Positions 24,552-34,225 of a stretch of 64,000 nucleotides of DNA are shown here, piece after piece. The notes below the pieces were generated by a model. That model did no database searches. It saw only the letters and a program-made list of their open reading frames with translations, and had not been told where the DNA came from. Source of the stretch: Sphingopyxis sp. (GTDB lineage Bacteria; Pseudomonadota; Alphaproteobacteria; Sphingomonadales; Sphingomonadaceae); contig NVXM01000001.1 in assembly GCA_002733865.1 (NCBI GenBank), positions 200,206 through 264,205 on the forward strand. The letters run 5' to 3'. A program made the translations under genes and the position numbers. How positions within the stretch are numbered: position 1 is the stretch's first letter; each line of letters starts with the position of its first letter.

Positions 24552-26255
24552 ATGAGTGAATATGATCTGGTAATCCGTGGCGGGACCATCGCCGACGGCA
24601 GCGGCGGTGATCTGATCGACGGCGATGTCGCGATCAGTGACGGAAAAGTGTCGGTGATCGGCACTGTGTCCGGCACCGGCCGCGAAGAAATCGACGCTAC
24701 TGGCAAGATCGTTACCCCCGGCTTTGTCGATGTGCACACCCATTATGACGGCCAGTCGATCTGGGCCGAAGAGCTTAGCCCCTCCTCTTCGCACGGCGTG
24801 ACTACGGCGATCATGGGCAATTGCGGTGTCGGCTTTGCACCCTGCCGCCAGGCGGATCACGATATGCTGATCAATGTGATGGAAGGCGTCGAGGATATTC
24901 CCGGCGTAGTGATGTCCGACGGCCTGCCCTGGAACTGGGAGACCTTTCCGGAATATCTCGACGTCGTGGCCAAGGGAAAGCGCGATATCGATGTTGCCGC
25001 CTATCTGCCGCACTCGCCGCTGCGGGTCTATGCAATGGGCGCACGCGGTGCCGCGCGCGAACCGGCCAATGAGGAAGATCTGGCGATGATGCGCAAGCTG
25101 TGCCGGGAAGCGATGGAAGCCGGGGCCATCGGTTTTGCCACCTCGCGCCTGTCGATCCACAAAACCGCAGACGGCGGCAGCATACCGACCTTTGAAGCAG
25201 ATATTGCCGAGCTGGAAGCCATCTGTGGTGGCATGGCGGATGCCGGTACCGGGACGTTTCAGGTCGTGCTGGATGCCTTTGTCGGTTGGGACAAGGAATA
25301 TAAGGTCATCGAACGGGTCGTCGAAAGCTCTGGCCGGCCCGCAACCTTCACGCTTGCCTCCGGCAATGACGGTCCGCCGCGCTGGCGCCGGGTGCTGGAA
25401 ATGATCGACCGCACCAATTCCTATGGCGGCAAAGCCACCGCTCAAATCATGCCGCGTCCGATCGGCCTGATCGCCGGGCTGGAGCTGACCGTACACCCGT
25501 TCATCCTTTGCCCGAGCTGGGCAAAGATCGCGGACCTGCCAGTTGAGCAGCAGGTCGCGGCGATGCGGGATCCAGCCATGCGAGAGGCGTTGCTGAGCGA
25601 GGAGTTCGAGCCGGGCCATCCGTTCAACGCCCTGGCCCGCGACTGGAACTGGCTCTTCCCGCTGGACGATCCGCCGGATTATGCACCGCCGAAAGAGATG
25701 AGCATGGCCGGTCAGGCAGCCGCAAAAGGCTGCACGCCGCAAGAAATTGCCTATGACCGGTTGCTGGATACCGATGGCAAGGGGCTGTTTCTGGCGGCAC
25801 TCGGCAATTACGAGAATGGCACGCTGGCCAGCGCTCACGAAATGCTCAGCCACCCGCATTGCATACCCGGACTTGGTGATGGCGGTGCCCATTATGGCGC
25901 GATATGTGATGCCAGCTACTCGACTTATCTGCTCAAGCAATATGTGCAAAAAGCCAATGGCTTCCGGTTCAACCTGCCGCAGGCAATCCATATGCTGTCG
26001 CACAAGGCCGCGTCTGCGGTCGGTTTGAACCAGCGCGGCTTGCTGAAGGCCGGTGCCAAGGCCGACATCAATGTCATTGATATGGATCGGCTGGAACTGC
26101 ATCTGCCCGAGATCGTCCGGGACCTTCCCGCCGGTGGCCAAAGATTGCATCAGCGCGCAACCGGCTATGATGCAACCATAGTCTCCGGAGAAATCATCCG
26201 GCGCTTTGACCAGTCCACCGGGGCTCGCCCGGGTCAATTGATACGCGGTGCGTGA
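24552..26255 (+). CDS. Amidohydrolase, N-acyl-D-amino-acid deacylase type
   Basis: 567 residues. The N-terminal beta-sandwich begins YDLVIRGGTIADGSGG. The metal-binding HxH is at H62/H64 (VDVHTHYDGQ). GNCGVGFAP corresponds to the D-aminoacylase cysteine motif, and GDGGAHYGAICD is the late metal ligand region. The C-terminal strand returns to ADINVIDMDRL. It likely hydrolyses an N-acyl or cyclic amide; the natural substrate is not evident. Cytoplasmic. Preceded closely by the MAPEG gene. Confidence 0.88.
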   Translation: MSEYDLVIRGGTIADGSGGDLIDGDVAISDGKVSVIGTVSGTGREEIDATGKIVTPGFVDVHTHYDGQSIWAEELSPSSSHGVTTAIMGNCGVGFAPCRQADHDMLINVMEGVEDIPGVVMSDGLPWNWETFPEYLDVVAKGKRDIDVAAYLPHSPLRVYAMGARGAAREPANEEDLAMMRKLCREAMEAGAIGFATSRLSIHKTADGGSIPTFEADIAELEAICGGMADAGTGTFQVVLDAFVGWDKEYKVIERVVESSGRPATFTLASGNDGPPRWRRVLEMIDRTNSYGGKATAQIMPRPIGLIAGLELTVHPFILCPSWAKIADLPVEQQVAAMRDPAMREALLSEEFEPGHPFNALARDWNWLFPLDDPPDYAPPKEMSMAGQAAAKGCTPQEIAYDRLLDTDGKGLFLAALGNYENGTLASAHEMLSHPHCIPGLGDGGAHYGAICDASYSTYLLKQYVQKANGFRFNLPQAIHMLSHKAASAVGLNQRGLLKAGAKADINVIDMDRLELHLPEIVRDLPAGGQRLHQRATGYDATIVSGEIIRRFDQSTGARPGQLIRGA

Positions 26256-26375
26256 CAATATTCTGCAAGGGCAGATCAATGGGCCGGAATCAGCGAAAAA
26301 ATCCCGCTTGATGCGGGAAGGCTTTGCATGGCCTTGCGTTGACCTATCATTTGCGGAAAGCAGTCTAGAATAGTC

Positions 26376-27284
26376 ATGCTCCATATCGTTCATCATTCCG
26401 ATTATGTCGCGCCGCGACCGAAAAACGGTAGTTTTGTGTTCGACAAATATCAGCTGGTGATGGACGCCATTCGGGAACACGCGCCGGAACATGTTGTTCA
26501 CGAGCCGGGACCAATGCCACGGCACTGGATCGAGGCGGTGCATGATCCGGCCTATGTCGAGCAAGTGCTGACCGCCTCTGTTCCACGTGAAACGGAGCGC
26601 CGGATAGGCTTTCCCGTATCCGCCGAGATTGCCAGCCGTGTGCAATATACATCAGGGGGCACCTGGCTGGCGGCAAAGCTTGCTCTGGACCATGGCTATG
26701 CCGCCAACAGCGCCGGTGGCAGCCACCATGCGCTGGCCGATACCGGCGCCGGCTATTGTGTGTTCAATGATCTGGCGATTACCGCCAACCGGCTGTTGGC
26801 GGAGGGCGATGCGCGCAAGATCCTGATCGTCGATCTCGATGTGCATCAGGGTGACGGGACCGCCGTATTGCTGGCCGGGCGTACAGATGTCTTCACTCTG
26901 TCCATCCACAGCGAGCGCAATTTCCCGACGCGAAAAGCATGTTCCAGCCGCGATATCGCGCTGCCCGATGCCGTCGAGGATGACCACTATCTCGCCATAT
27001 TGGACCGGGCCCTGACGGAAAGTCTTGCCGACTTCCAACCGGACATGCTGCTCTATCAGGCGGGTGTCGATCCGCATGTCGATGACCGGCTGGGCCGGCT
27101 GGCGCTCAGCGACGCTGGCCTGGAACGGCGCGAACGGATGGTGATCCGCCGGGCCCGCGACCGGTTCATTCCCGTCGCCAGCGCGTTAGGCGGCGGCTAT
27201 GGCCATGACCATCACGCGGTGGCGCTGCGCCATGCCCGCTCGATGATCGCGATGGCGGATGAAGCGGCCTGCCAACGCAGCTAG
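26376..27284 (+). CDS. Histone-deacetylase-family (acetylpolyamine/acetoin type) hydrolase
   Basis: 302 residues. Zn-dependent HDAC fold: GGSHHALADTGAGYCVFND with the tandem histidines, DLDVHQGDGT with the Asp/His zinc ligands, the QAGVDPHVDD ligand Asp and the ALGGGYG catalytic tyrosine loop. Bacterial members deacetylate polyamines or lysines of acetyl-CoA synthetase. Its stop overlaps that of the convergent permease gene by CTAG. Confidence 0.92.
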   Translation: MLHIVHHSDYVAPRPKNGSFVFDKYQLVMDAIREHAPEHVVHEPGPMPRHWIEAVHDPAYVEQVLTASVPRETERRIGFPVSAEIASRVQYTSGGTWLAAKLALDHGYAANSAGGSHHALADTGAGYCVFNDLAITANRLLAEGDARKILIVDLDVHQGDGTAVLLAGRTDVFTLSIHSERNFPTRKACSSRDIALPDAVEDDHYLAILDRALTESLADFQPDMLLYQAGVDPHVDDRLGRLALSDAGLERRERMVIRRARDRFIPVASALGGGYGHDHHAVALRHARSMIAMADEAACQRS

Positions 27285-28369
27285 TCGCTGACCTTCTCGG
27301 GTTCGTGAACCTTGTGCATATCGGAGAAAATGCTCCAGCTGGCAATAAACAGCGCTGCGACCAGCGGGCCGATGATAATGCCATTGATGCCAAATAATTG
27401 CAGCCCGCCGAGAGTGGTAATCAGCACCACATAGTCAGGCATTCTTGTATCCCGACCGACCAGGATCGGGCGCACGACATTGTCCACCATGCTGATCACG
27501 AAAACGCCGCAAAGGCTCAATATGATACCCTCGGTAACATCGCCGGTGACGAACAGATAGAGGGCGACCGGCACCCAGACAAAGCCAGTCCCGATCGCCG
27601 GAATCAGCGATGACACGCCCATCACCACGCCCCACAGCAACGCACCGCGGATATCGAGCGCCCAGAAGACCAGTCCCCCCAGCGTGCCCTGAATAACCGC
27701 GATAACCAGACTGCCCTTGATCGTCGCGCGGATCACAGCGAGAAAGCGCTCCATCAGGATATGACGTTTTGACTCCTTGAGGGGAATCATATCGCCAATG
27801 CGGTCAATCAGCGCCGGGCCGTCGCGTAGCAGGAAGAATGTGAGATAGAGCATCACGCCCAGACCGAGCAGGAACTGGAACGCTCCCTGCCCCACGCTGA
27901 GCAGCTGACCGAGCAGAAATTCAAGAATGCCGGAAACATATTGTTCGACCTCTGCCCTGATGCTGGCAATATCGCCATAGCCATAGGCAGAGAGCTGAAC
28001 CTGCATCCAGTGCGGCAGGGATTTTTCAAATCCTTTAAAGACCGCGTTGAAATCGATCTCGCCAGACTGGATCCTCTGGTAGATGCCCGTCGCTTCCTGC
28101 ACCATCGCGAAGCCAAGCAGAATCGCGGGAACGATGACCAGCAACAGGATCAGCACCAAAGTGATCACCGTCGCCAGATTGGTCCGGCCCGGCAAAAGGC
28201 CTAACAGGCGATCATAGACCGGCCGAAACAGCACGGCGACCACCACCGCCCAGACGATGGCTCCGAAAAACGGCTCGACAATGAACGCAAAGGCCAGCGT
28301 AATGATGACCAGCAGGGTGAGCATGAACCCCCATTCGATGCGGTTTTTCGACGTTGCCCGGTTATTCAT
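27281..28369 (-). CDS. AI-2E family permease
   Basis: 362 residues from the ATG at 28369; the frame runs on to 28486 without a signal for translation. Eight hydrophobic segments in the characteristic layout: two early, a long extracytoplasmic stretch (about 100-190), then LGVMLYLTFFLLRDGPALIDRI and the PAIGTGFVWVPVALYLFV block. Members (TqsA/YdiK/PerM) are exporters or Na+/H+ antiporters of varied substrates. The substrate here is open. Confidence 0.88.
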   Translation of the reverse strand: MNNRATSKNRIEWGFMLTLLVIITLAFAFIVEPFFGAIVWAVVVAVLFRPVYDRLLGLLPGRTNLATVITLVLILLLVIVPAILLGFAMVQEATGIYQRIQSGEIDFNAVFKGFEKSLPHWMQVQLSAYGYGDIASIRAEVEQYVSGILEFLLGQLLSVGQGAFQFLLGLGVMLYLTFFLLRDGPALIDRIGDMIPLKESKRHILMERFLAVIRATIKGSLVIAVIQGTLGGLVFWALDIRGALLWGVVMGVSSLIPAIGTGFVWVPVALYLFVTGDVTEGIILSLCGVFVISMVDNVVRPILVGRDTRMPDYVVLITTLGGLQLFGINGIIIGPLVAALFIASWSIFSDMHKVHEPEKVSD

Positions 28370-28554
28370 ATTGTGTCGCTCTATATTGGGTCTTTCGCGA
28401 CCGTCGCGGTCAAATTGCCCTCGTTCGCCAGATACGAAAATAAAATACGGTCGGCAAGCATCGCCGTGCCGCCATTCTCCAGCCACCTACGTTCGAATGA
28501 CTGGATAGTTACGACAACATGCCGCATATGGTGCGTGATACGGGAGAAGAGTCG

Positions 28555-29499
28555 ATGGCAATTCCGTTTGAAAAGGGTCTGGTTGAAACTGGCAACGGCC
28601 TTTACACCTATCTCCAGCCCGATGGCGGCTGGGGCTGGTCCAACGCCGGGCTGATCACCGATGGCGGCGAATCCCTGCTCGTCGATACATTGTTCGATGC
28701 CAGCCTGACCCGCGAGATGCTCGGCGTCATGGCGGATGCGGCCGGGGTCGCAGCGGACGATATTGGGGTCATCGTTAACACCCATGCCAATGGCGACCAT
28801 ACCCATGGCAATGGCTGTTGTCACAAGGCGGAGGTTATCGCATCGGAGGCGAGCGCGCGAGAAATGTCCGAACTGCCCGCCAGCCAGCTCGCCGCGATCA
28901 TGGCACAGGCGCGGGCGATGGGACCGGCGGGACAATATCTGGTGGATATTTTCGGCAGCTTTGATTTTACCGATGTCGAGGAGAAATTGCCCACCCAGAC
29001 CTTCAGCGGCCATCACGGCCTTTCGGTCGGCGACAAGAAAGTCGATCTGATCGAGGTCGGACCGGCGCATACCGCAGGCGACGTGCTGGTCCATGTCCCG
29101 GGCGACAAGACCGTCTTCACCGGTGACATATTGTTCATCGAGGGCACGCCGATCATGTGGGCGGGGCCGGTGTCCAACTGGATCGCCGCCTGCGACACGA
29201 TCATCGATCTCAAGGCCGAAACCATCGTGCCCGGCCACGGCCCGATCACCGATGTCCACGGCGTGCGGCGGGTCCAGGACTATCTGCGCTATATCGATCA
29301 GGAAGCGCGCAAGCGCTTCGACGCCGGGCTTTCCGTGCGGGATGCCGCGCATGACATAAGGCTGGGCGATTTTTCTGCCTGGGGCGACAGCGAGCGGATC
29401 GCGGTCAATGTCTCGACGCTCTACCGCGAATATGCCGGTGACCCCTCGCCGCCGGATGTCGTGCAGCTGTTCGGACTGATGGCGGAGTTGAAACAATAG
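28555..29499 (+). CDS. MBL-fold metallo-hydrolase with variant HxNxDH motif
   Basis: 314 residues from ATG 28555, which has GGGAGAAGAG upstream; an in-frame ATG at 28519 lacks one. The metal motif is THANGDHTHGN, H77-x-N79-x-D81-H82, where most MBL enzymes have a second His at 79. Further ligands: GPAHTAGD, FTGDILF and PGHGPITD. The fold resembles the SoxH/quinoprotein-relay group. Asn at this position still allows metal binding in some subfamilies. Substrate unknown. It is followed 23 bp later by the Lhr-type helicase. Confidence 0.87.
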   Translation: MAIPFEKGLVETGNGLYTYLQPDGGWGWSNAGLITDGGESLLVDTLFDASLTREMLGVMADAAGVAADDIGVIVNTHANGDHTHGNGCCHKAEVIASEASAREMSELPASQLAAIMAQARAMGPAGQYLVDIFGSFDFTDVEEKLPTQTFSGHHGLSVGDKKVDLIEVGPAHTAGDVLVHVPGDKTVFTGDILFIEGTPIMWAGPVSNWIAACDTIIDLKAETIVPGHGPITDVHGVRRVQDYLRYIDQEARKRFDAGLSVRDAAHDIRLGDFSAWGDSERIAVNVSTLYREYAGDPSPPDVVQLFGLMAELKQ

Positions 29500-29522
29500 C
29501 AACGAAGCGCCATTCCGGAACA

Positions 29523-32042
29523 ATGGCCAATGAAAACATTCCGCCGATTCTGTCCGACTGGTTCGCATCGCGCGGCTGGGCGATCAGGCCACACCAGCTC
29601 GCGATGCTGGAAGCCGCGCGGGCCGGGCGTCATGCCTTGCTGACCGCTCCCACCGGTGCCGGCAAGACGTTGGCCGGGTTTCTGCCGACGCTGGTTGATC
29701 TGGTCGAGCGACAGAATGCAAAATCCGTTCGTGCTGAGCCTGTCGAAGCACCGGGCCTGGCACAACCGGCCCTTCGACAAGCTCAGGGCGAACGGGAAGC
29801 GGGGAGCGGCTTGCACACCCTCTATATCTCGCCGCTCAAGGCGCTGGCGGTCGACGTGCAGCGCAATCTGCTGACGCCGGTGGAAGAAATGGGGCTGCCG
29901 ATCACGGTCGAGACCCGCAGCGGGGACACACCGGCGGGCCGCAAGGCGCGGCAGCGGGTGAAGCCGCCGCAGATATTGCTGACCACGCCCGAATCGCTCA
30001 ATCTGCTGCTCAGCCAGCCGGAAAGTTTCACGCTGTTTGCCGGACTCAGGCGGGTGGTGATCGACGAGGTCCACGCCTTTGCCACCGGCAAGCGCGGTGA
30101 CCTGCTCGCCCTGTCGCTGGCCCGGCTGCAGAAAATCGCACCGGACATGCGCCGGGCGGCGCTGTCGGCGACGGTTGCCGAGCCGGATGACTTCCGCGCC
30201 TGGCTCGCGCCTTATGGCGATATCGATACGGTAACCCATGTGCTGGGCGCGGAAGGCGCGCCCGCCGATCTGTCGATCATGCTGCCGGAAACGCCGGAAG
30301 GCGATCCGATACGGGTGCCCTGGTCCGGCCACGCGGGTGCCTATGCGATTCCGCAGGTGATGCAGCAGATTCGCAGCAACCGGATGACGCTGATCTTCTG
30401 CAACACGCGCTTTCTGGCCGAGCTGACCTTCCAGAAGCTTTGGGAAATCAACGACGAGACGCTGGCGATCGGTATTCATCACGGCAGCCTCTCGAAGGAA
30501 GCGCGGCGGAAGGTGGAAAATGCGATGGCCTCAGGCAAGATGCGGGCGCTGGTCTGTACGGCGTCGCTCGATCTCGGGGTCGACTGGGGCGATATCGACT
30601 GCGTGATCCAGATGGGAGCACCCAAAGGATCGTCGCGCCTGCTGCAGCGGATCGGTCGCGCCAACCACCGGCTGGATGTTTCGTCGAAGGCGTTGCTGGT
30701 GCCCGGCAACCGGTTCGAATATCTCGAGGCGCAAGCGGCGATGGATGCGGTGAACGAAGGCCGGCGCGACGGCGAACCTTTTCGCCAGGGCGGGCTGGAC
30801 GTGCTCGCCCAGCACGTGATGAGCTGCGCCTGCGCCGCGCCGTTTCAGGAAGAGGATCTGCTCGACGAGGTGCAGTCCGCCCTGCCCTATAGCGCTCTGT
30901 CAAAAGACCAGTTCGAACGGGTGCTGAATTTCACCCGGGATGGCGGCTACGCGCTGAAGGCCTATGACAAGTTCAAGCGCCTGCGCCGCGATGCCGGTGG
31001 CGTGTGGAGCCTGACTCACCCGAAATTTGCTGCCCAGCACCGGCTCAACGCTGGAATCATTGTGGATGCCGCGATGATGACGGTGCGGTTCAAAAATGGC
31101 CGCAGTCTTGGAAAGGTCGAGGAGGGTTTTGCCGCCATGCTGTCGGTCGGCGACACATTCTTCTTTGCCGGGCTGAGCCTGGAAATGATCAAGATGGACA
31201 ATAGCGACGTAATCGTCCGTGCGTCAAAGAAAGCCGCGATGATCCCGAGCTATATGGGGGCGAGGCTGCCGCTGACCACGCATCTTTCAGACCGGGTGCG
31301 CGGCTTTCTGACCGACCGCGCCGGCTGGGCCCGCTTTCCCGACGATGTCCGCGAATGGCTGGAGATGCAGGACCATCGCTCGACCATGCCCGAACCGGGG
31401 CAGTTGCTTGTCGAGACCTTTCCGCACAAGCAACTGCACTATATGGTCGCCTACAGTTTCGAGGGCTGGAACGCGCACCAGTCGCTGGGCATGCTGCTGA
31501 CCCGGCGGATGGAAGATCGCGGCCTGAAGCCGGTCGGTTTTGTCGCCAATGATTACGCGCTGGCCTGCTACAGCGTCGAGCCGGTCACCGATCCCGCGCC
31601 GCTGTTCAGCGCCGACATATTGGAAGACGAGTTTTACGACTGGATCGAGGGATCGCACTTGCTCAAGCGCGCCTTTCGCGAAGTGGCCGTGATCAGCGGC
31701 CTGGTCGAGCGCCAGCATCCGGGCAAGCGCAAAACCGGCAAGCAGGTGACCTTCTCCACCGACCTGATTTTCGACGTTTTGCGCAAATATGAGCCGGACC
31801 ATGTGCTGATGCAGGCAGCTTGGGCGGACGCCCGGGCGCGGATGACTGATGTCGGGCGACTCGGCGATCTGCTCGACCGCGCTGCCGGGTCGATGGTTCA
31901 TGTCGAGCTGGACCGGGTCAGTCCGCTGGCGGTGCCGGTGCTGGTCATGATCGGTCGCGAACATGTGGCGCAGGGGGCGACGGATGATGCGCTGCTGATC
32001 GAGGCGGAAGCGCTGATCAACGAGGCCATGAAAAGCGATTAG
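29523..32042 (+). CDS. Ligase-associated Lhr-type DEXH helicase
   Basis: 839 residues. Superfamily 2 motifs: Walker A APTGAGKT (42-49), VVIDEVHAF (DEVH), LSATV (SAT) and, in domain 2, LVCTASLDLGVDWGDID and LLQRIGRANHR. Length and the C-terminal winged-helix/Lhr-core region fit the helicase of the ligase-associated DNA repair set. That set normally includes an MBL exonuclease, an ATP-dependent ligase and PdeM. PdeM is 3.8 kb downstream; the exonuclease and ligase are not in view. Residues 69-91, between Walker A and motif Ia, are encoded by a palindromic repeat element inserted in frame (see 29727-29793). Confidence 0.92.
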   Translation: MANENIPPILSDWFASRGWAIRPHQLAMLEAARAGRHALLTAPTGAGKTLAGFLPTLVDLVERQNAKSVRAEPVEAPGLAQPALRQAQGEREAGSGLHTLYISPLKALAVDVQRNLLTPVEEMGLPITVETRSGDTPAGRKARQRVKPPQILLTTPESLNLLLSQPESFTLFAGLRRVVIDEVHAFATGKRGDLLALSLARLQKIAPDMRRAALSATVAEPDDFRAWLAPYGDIDTVTHVLGAEGAPADLSIMLPETPEGDPIRVPWSGHAGAYAIPQVMQQIRSNRMTLIFCNTRFLAELTFQKLWEINDETLAIGIHHGSLSKEARRKVENAMASGKMRALVCTASLDLGVDWGDIDCVIQMGAPKGSSRLLQRIGRANHRLDVSSKALLVPGNRFEYLEAQAAMDAVNEGRRDGEPFRQGGLDVLAQHVMSCACAAPFQEEDLLDEVQSALPYSALSKDQFERVLNFTRDGGYALKAYDKFKRLRRDAGGVWSLTHPKFAAQHRLNAGIIVDAAMMTVRFKNGRSLGKVEEGFAAMLSVGDTFFFAGLSLEMIKMDNSDVIVRASKKAAMIPSYMGARLPLTTHLSDRVRGFLTDRAGWARFPDDVREWLEMQDHRSTMPEPGQLLVETFPHKQLHYMVAYSFEGWNAHQSLGMLLTRRMEDRGLKPVGFVANDYALACYSVEPVTDPAPLFSADILEDEFYDWIEGSHLLKRAFREVAVISGLVERQHPGKRKTGKQVTFSTDLIFDVLRKYEPDHVLMQAAWADARARMTDVGRLGDLLDRAAGSMVHVELDRVSPLAVPVLVMIGREHVAQGATDDALLIEAEALINEAMKSD
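29727..29793. repeat. Palindromic repeat translated within the helicase gene
   Basis: Two inverted 23-nt arms (29727-29749 and 29771-29793) match at 19 positions. The arm consensus is GTTCGnnCTGAGCnTGTCGAAG. In frame it encodes VRAEPVEAPGLAQPALRQAQGER without stop codons on the plus strand. This repeat family is common between genes in sphingomonads, as far as I recall; being inside a coding region is unusual. Confidence 0.85.
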
Positions 32043-32084
32043 CGCAAGGCGCTCCATTGCCCCGCATTAGGAGCTCCATCAATT

Positions 32085-33047
32085 TTGGCCTATGCTGGCA
32101 CAATGGCCTGGATGACCCAGATATATTGCGCCAGCGCGGTCCTGTTCGCAGCGCCGCTTGCGGTTCCCGTCGAACCGGAAACCGAAGCGACTATTGCCGA
32201 CAGCCTGCCGGACCAGTTTCTGCAGCCCGATGCGGAACAGATTGCAATTGATCAGGACCGAATCAGGCGAATGACCGTCTCGGTGCGGATCGACCAGAGC
32301 GGACCTTTTGATTTCATCATCGATACCGCGTCACAGCGAACGATATTGTCTACCGAGATCGCCGGGGCACTGGCGCTCGATATTGAAGAGCAAGTCACGA
32401 TCGTGGCGCTGGCCGGTAGTACGGTCGTGAAGACCGTGTTCGTGCCGAGCCTGACTCTCGGCAAGCGCAGCTATGACAGTCTGATTGCGCCGACATTCCG
32501 CTCAACCGATATCGGCGCGGACGGGGTGCTTGGCCTTGACAGTCTGCAGGGACAGCGGATCCTGTTCGATTTCCGCGCGCGAAACATCACGGTCGAGGAC
32601 ACCAGCAAGCCGCTGAGAAGCCGGTCGCTGCGTGAAATCGTGGTGACGGCAAGACGGCGCTCCGGCCAGCTGATCTTTACCAACGCCACTATTGCCGGTG
32701 TCAAAACCAGCGTGATCATCGACACCGGCGGCGAACTGTCGATCGGCAACAAGGCATTGCAAAAGCGCTTGCGGCTGAAATCATCGGCGATGGCTCAGAC
32801 CGTTCTGGTCGATGTCACCGGTCGCTCGGTACAGGCCGATTACGGGATCGCCGAAGAGCTGCTGATCGGGCGGGCGCGCTTTGGTGTCATTCCGATCGCC
32901 TTCGCCGACATCGCCCCATTCAAGGCGTTGCAACTCGATAGGAAACCCGCGCTTTTTCTGGGAATGGACGCCTTGCGCAAATTTGACCGGGTGGCGATCG
33001 ATTTTGCTAATCGAAAAATCTATTTCCTGATTCCCAAAGATGCGTAA
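32085..33047 (+). CDS. Retropepsin-like aspartic protease, copy 1 (degenerate first motif)
   Basis: 320 residues from a TTG at 32085, 11 bases after TAGGAG; ATG at 32103 is the alternative. The N-terminus has a hydrophobic segment ending near AAPLAVP, probably a signal peptide. Two retropepsin-type half-domains follow. The first active-site motif reads FIIDTASQRT, so the D-T-G glycine is Ala, and the second reads VIIDTGGELS. GLDSLQGQRILFDF and GMDALRKFDRVAIDF are the strands that close each half. The neighbouring gene is a clear paralogue. Activity may depend on the second Asp only, or on dimerisation. Confidence 0.85.
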   Translation: MAYAGTMAWMTQIYCASAVLFAAPLAVPVEPETEATIADSLPDQFLQPDAEQIAIDQDRIRRMTVSVRIDQSGPFDFIIDTASQRTILSTEIAGALALDIEEQVTIVALAGSTVVKTVFVPSLTLGKRSYDSLIAPTFRSTDIGADGVLGLDSLQGQRILFDFRARNITVEDTSKPLRSRSLREIVVTARRRSGQLIFTNATIAGVKTSVIIDTGGELSIGNKALQKRLRLKSSAMAQTVLVDVTGRSVQADYGIAEELLIGRARFGVIPIAFADIAPFKALQLDRKPALFLGMDALRKFDRVAIDFANRKIYFLIPKDA

Positions 33048-33165
33048 AATCAGCAGCAATAAGGACCGTTGGTCGGGGCAGGTCGTCGGTCAATGATAAC
33101 AGTCTGGAATTTGTCAGCCGGGTGCCTATCCTGACCCACTTGGCGAAATTCGTAGGGGAGAGCTT

Positions 33166-34137
33166 ATGTCCGCCTTTCTAAACACCATAACCACCGCCTT
33201 GGCGTCCGCTATCGCCCTGGCCTATCCCCTGCCGTTCGGCCAGCCGGTTGAGCCGGGCAACCGGATCAATCCTGACGGCGAGATCGTTGATCTTGATGAA
33301 GACCGCGCCGAACGCATGACCGTACCGGTCAACATCGAAGGCAAGGGTCCTTTTTCTTTCGTTATCGACACCGGGGCGGAGCGGACCGTGATTTCAAGGC
33401 GCATTGCCGACCGCCTGGCACTCGAAGGCGAAGAGCCGGCAGAACTGATGAGTATTGCCGGCACCAGCACGGTGGACATGGTCTATGTGCCCAGCCTGAC
33501 CCTTGGTCAGAAAAGTTACAATGGTCTGATTTCGCCAGTGCTGGCGGCCCGGCACATCGGTGCCGACGGCATGTTGGGCCTCGACGGTTTGCAGGACCAG
33601 CGGATCCTGTTCGATTTCGTCCTGAACCAGATTTTCATCGAAGATGCGGATCAGGATGACGGCCGGCGGTCGTCCCGAGAAATTGTCGTGACCGCCAAAC
33701 GCCGGTCCGGCCAGCTGATCTTCACCGACGCAACCATCTCGGGGGTCAAGGTCAATGTAATCGTTGATACCGGCGCCCAGGTTTCCATTGCTAACACAAT
33801 ATTGCAGAAAAGATTGATCCGCCGGGCAAAGGAACTCGGCGATGATAATTTGCTGATCGCGGTTACCGGACAGACGCTGGGCGTTGAATTTGGCCGGGCC
33901 CGCGATTTTCGCATCGGCCGGGCCCGCTTTGAAAGCCTTTCGGTGGCCTTTGCCGATGCCCCGCCGTTCGAGCGCTTCGGTCTGGCCAACAAGCCAACAT
34001 TGTTGATGGGCATGGATGTGCTGCGCAAATTTGATCAGGTCGCGATCGACTTCCCCAACCGGAAAATCCATTTCCTGACTCCGAAAAACGCGCGGCTGCA
34101 TATCGATGAGCCGCAGAACAGCCGGATCAGATCGTGA
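33166..34137 (+). CDS. Retropepsin-like aspartic protease, copy 2
   Basis: 323 residues with a hydrophobic N-terminus (ITTALASAIALAYPLPF) that is probably a signal peptide or anchor. Both active-site motifs are intact: FVIDTGAERT and VIVDTGAQVS. It is collinear with copy 1 over the whole length, sharing blocks such as REIVVTAxRRSGQLIFT and KFDxVAIDFxNRKI. It follows copy 1 by 118 bp. The pair most likely arose by tandem duplication. Periplasmic substrate unknown. Confidence 0.88.
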   Translation: MSAFLNTITTALASAIALAYPLPFGQPVEPGNRINPDGEIVDLDEDRAERMTVPVNIEGKGPFSFVIDTGAERTVISRRIADRLALEGEEPAELMSIAGTSTVDMVYVPSLTLGQKSYNGLISPVLAARHIGADGMLGLDGLQDQRILFDFVLNQIFIEDADQDDGRRSSREIVVTAKRRSGQLIFTDATISGVKVNVIVDTGAQVSIANTILQKRLIRRAKELGDDNLLIAVTGQTLGVEFGRARDFRIGRARFESLSVAFADAPPFERFGLANKPTLLMGMDVLRKFDQVAIDFPNRKIHFLTPKNARLHIDEPQNSRIRS

Positions 34138-34225
34138 CGCAATTCTGATGATCGGCGCTTAACGGTCCCGATCACAGGAGCCATGCTGCGGCGGCAGGAT
34201 TGGACAATCCGGCCCTGAATTTCTG

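Noticed and set aside
24528..26645. 705-codon open frame on the minus strand
   Set aside because: Lies antisense to the amidohydrolase and part of the HDAC gene, has no domain-like composition and no ribosome site; an antisense shadow of GC-rich genes.
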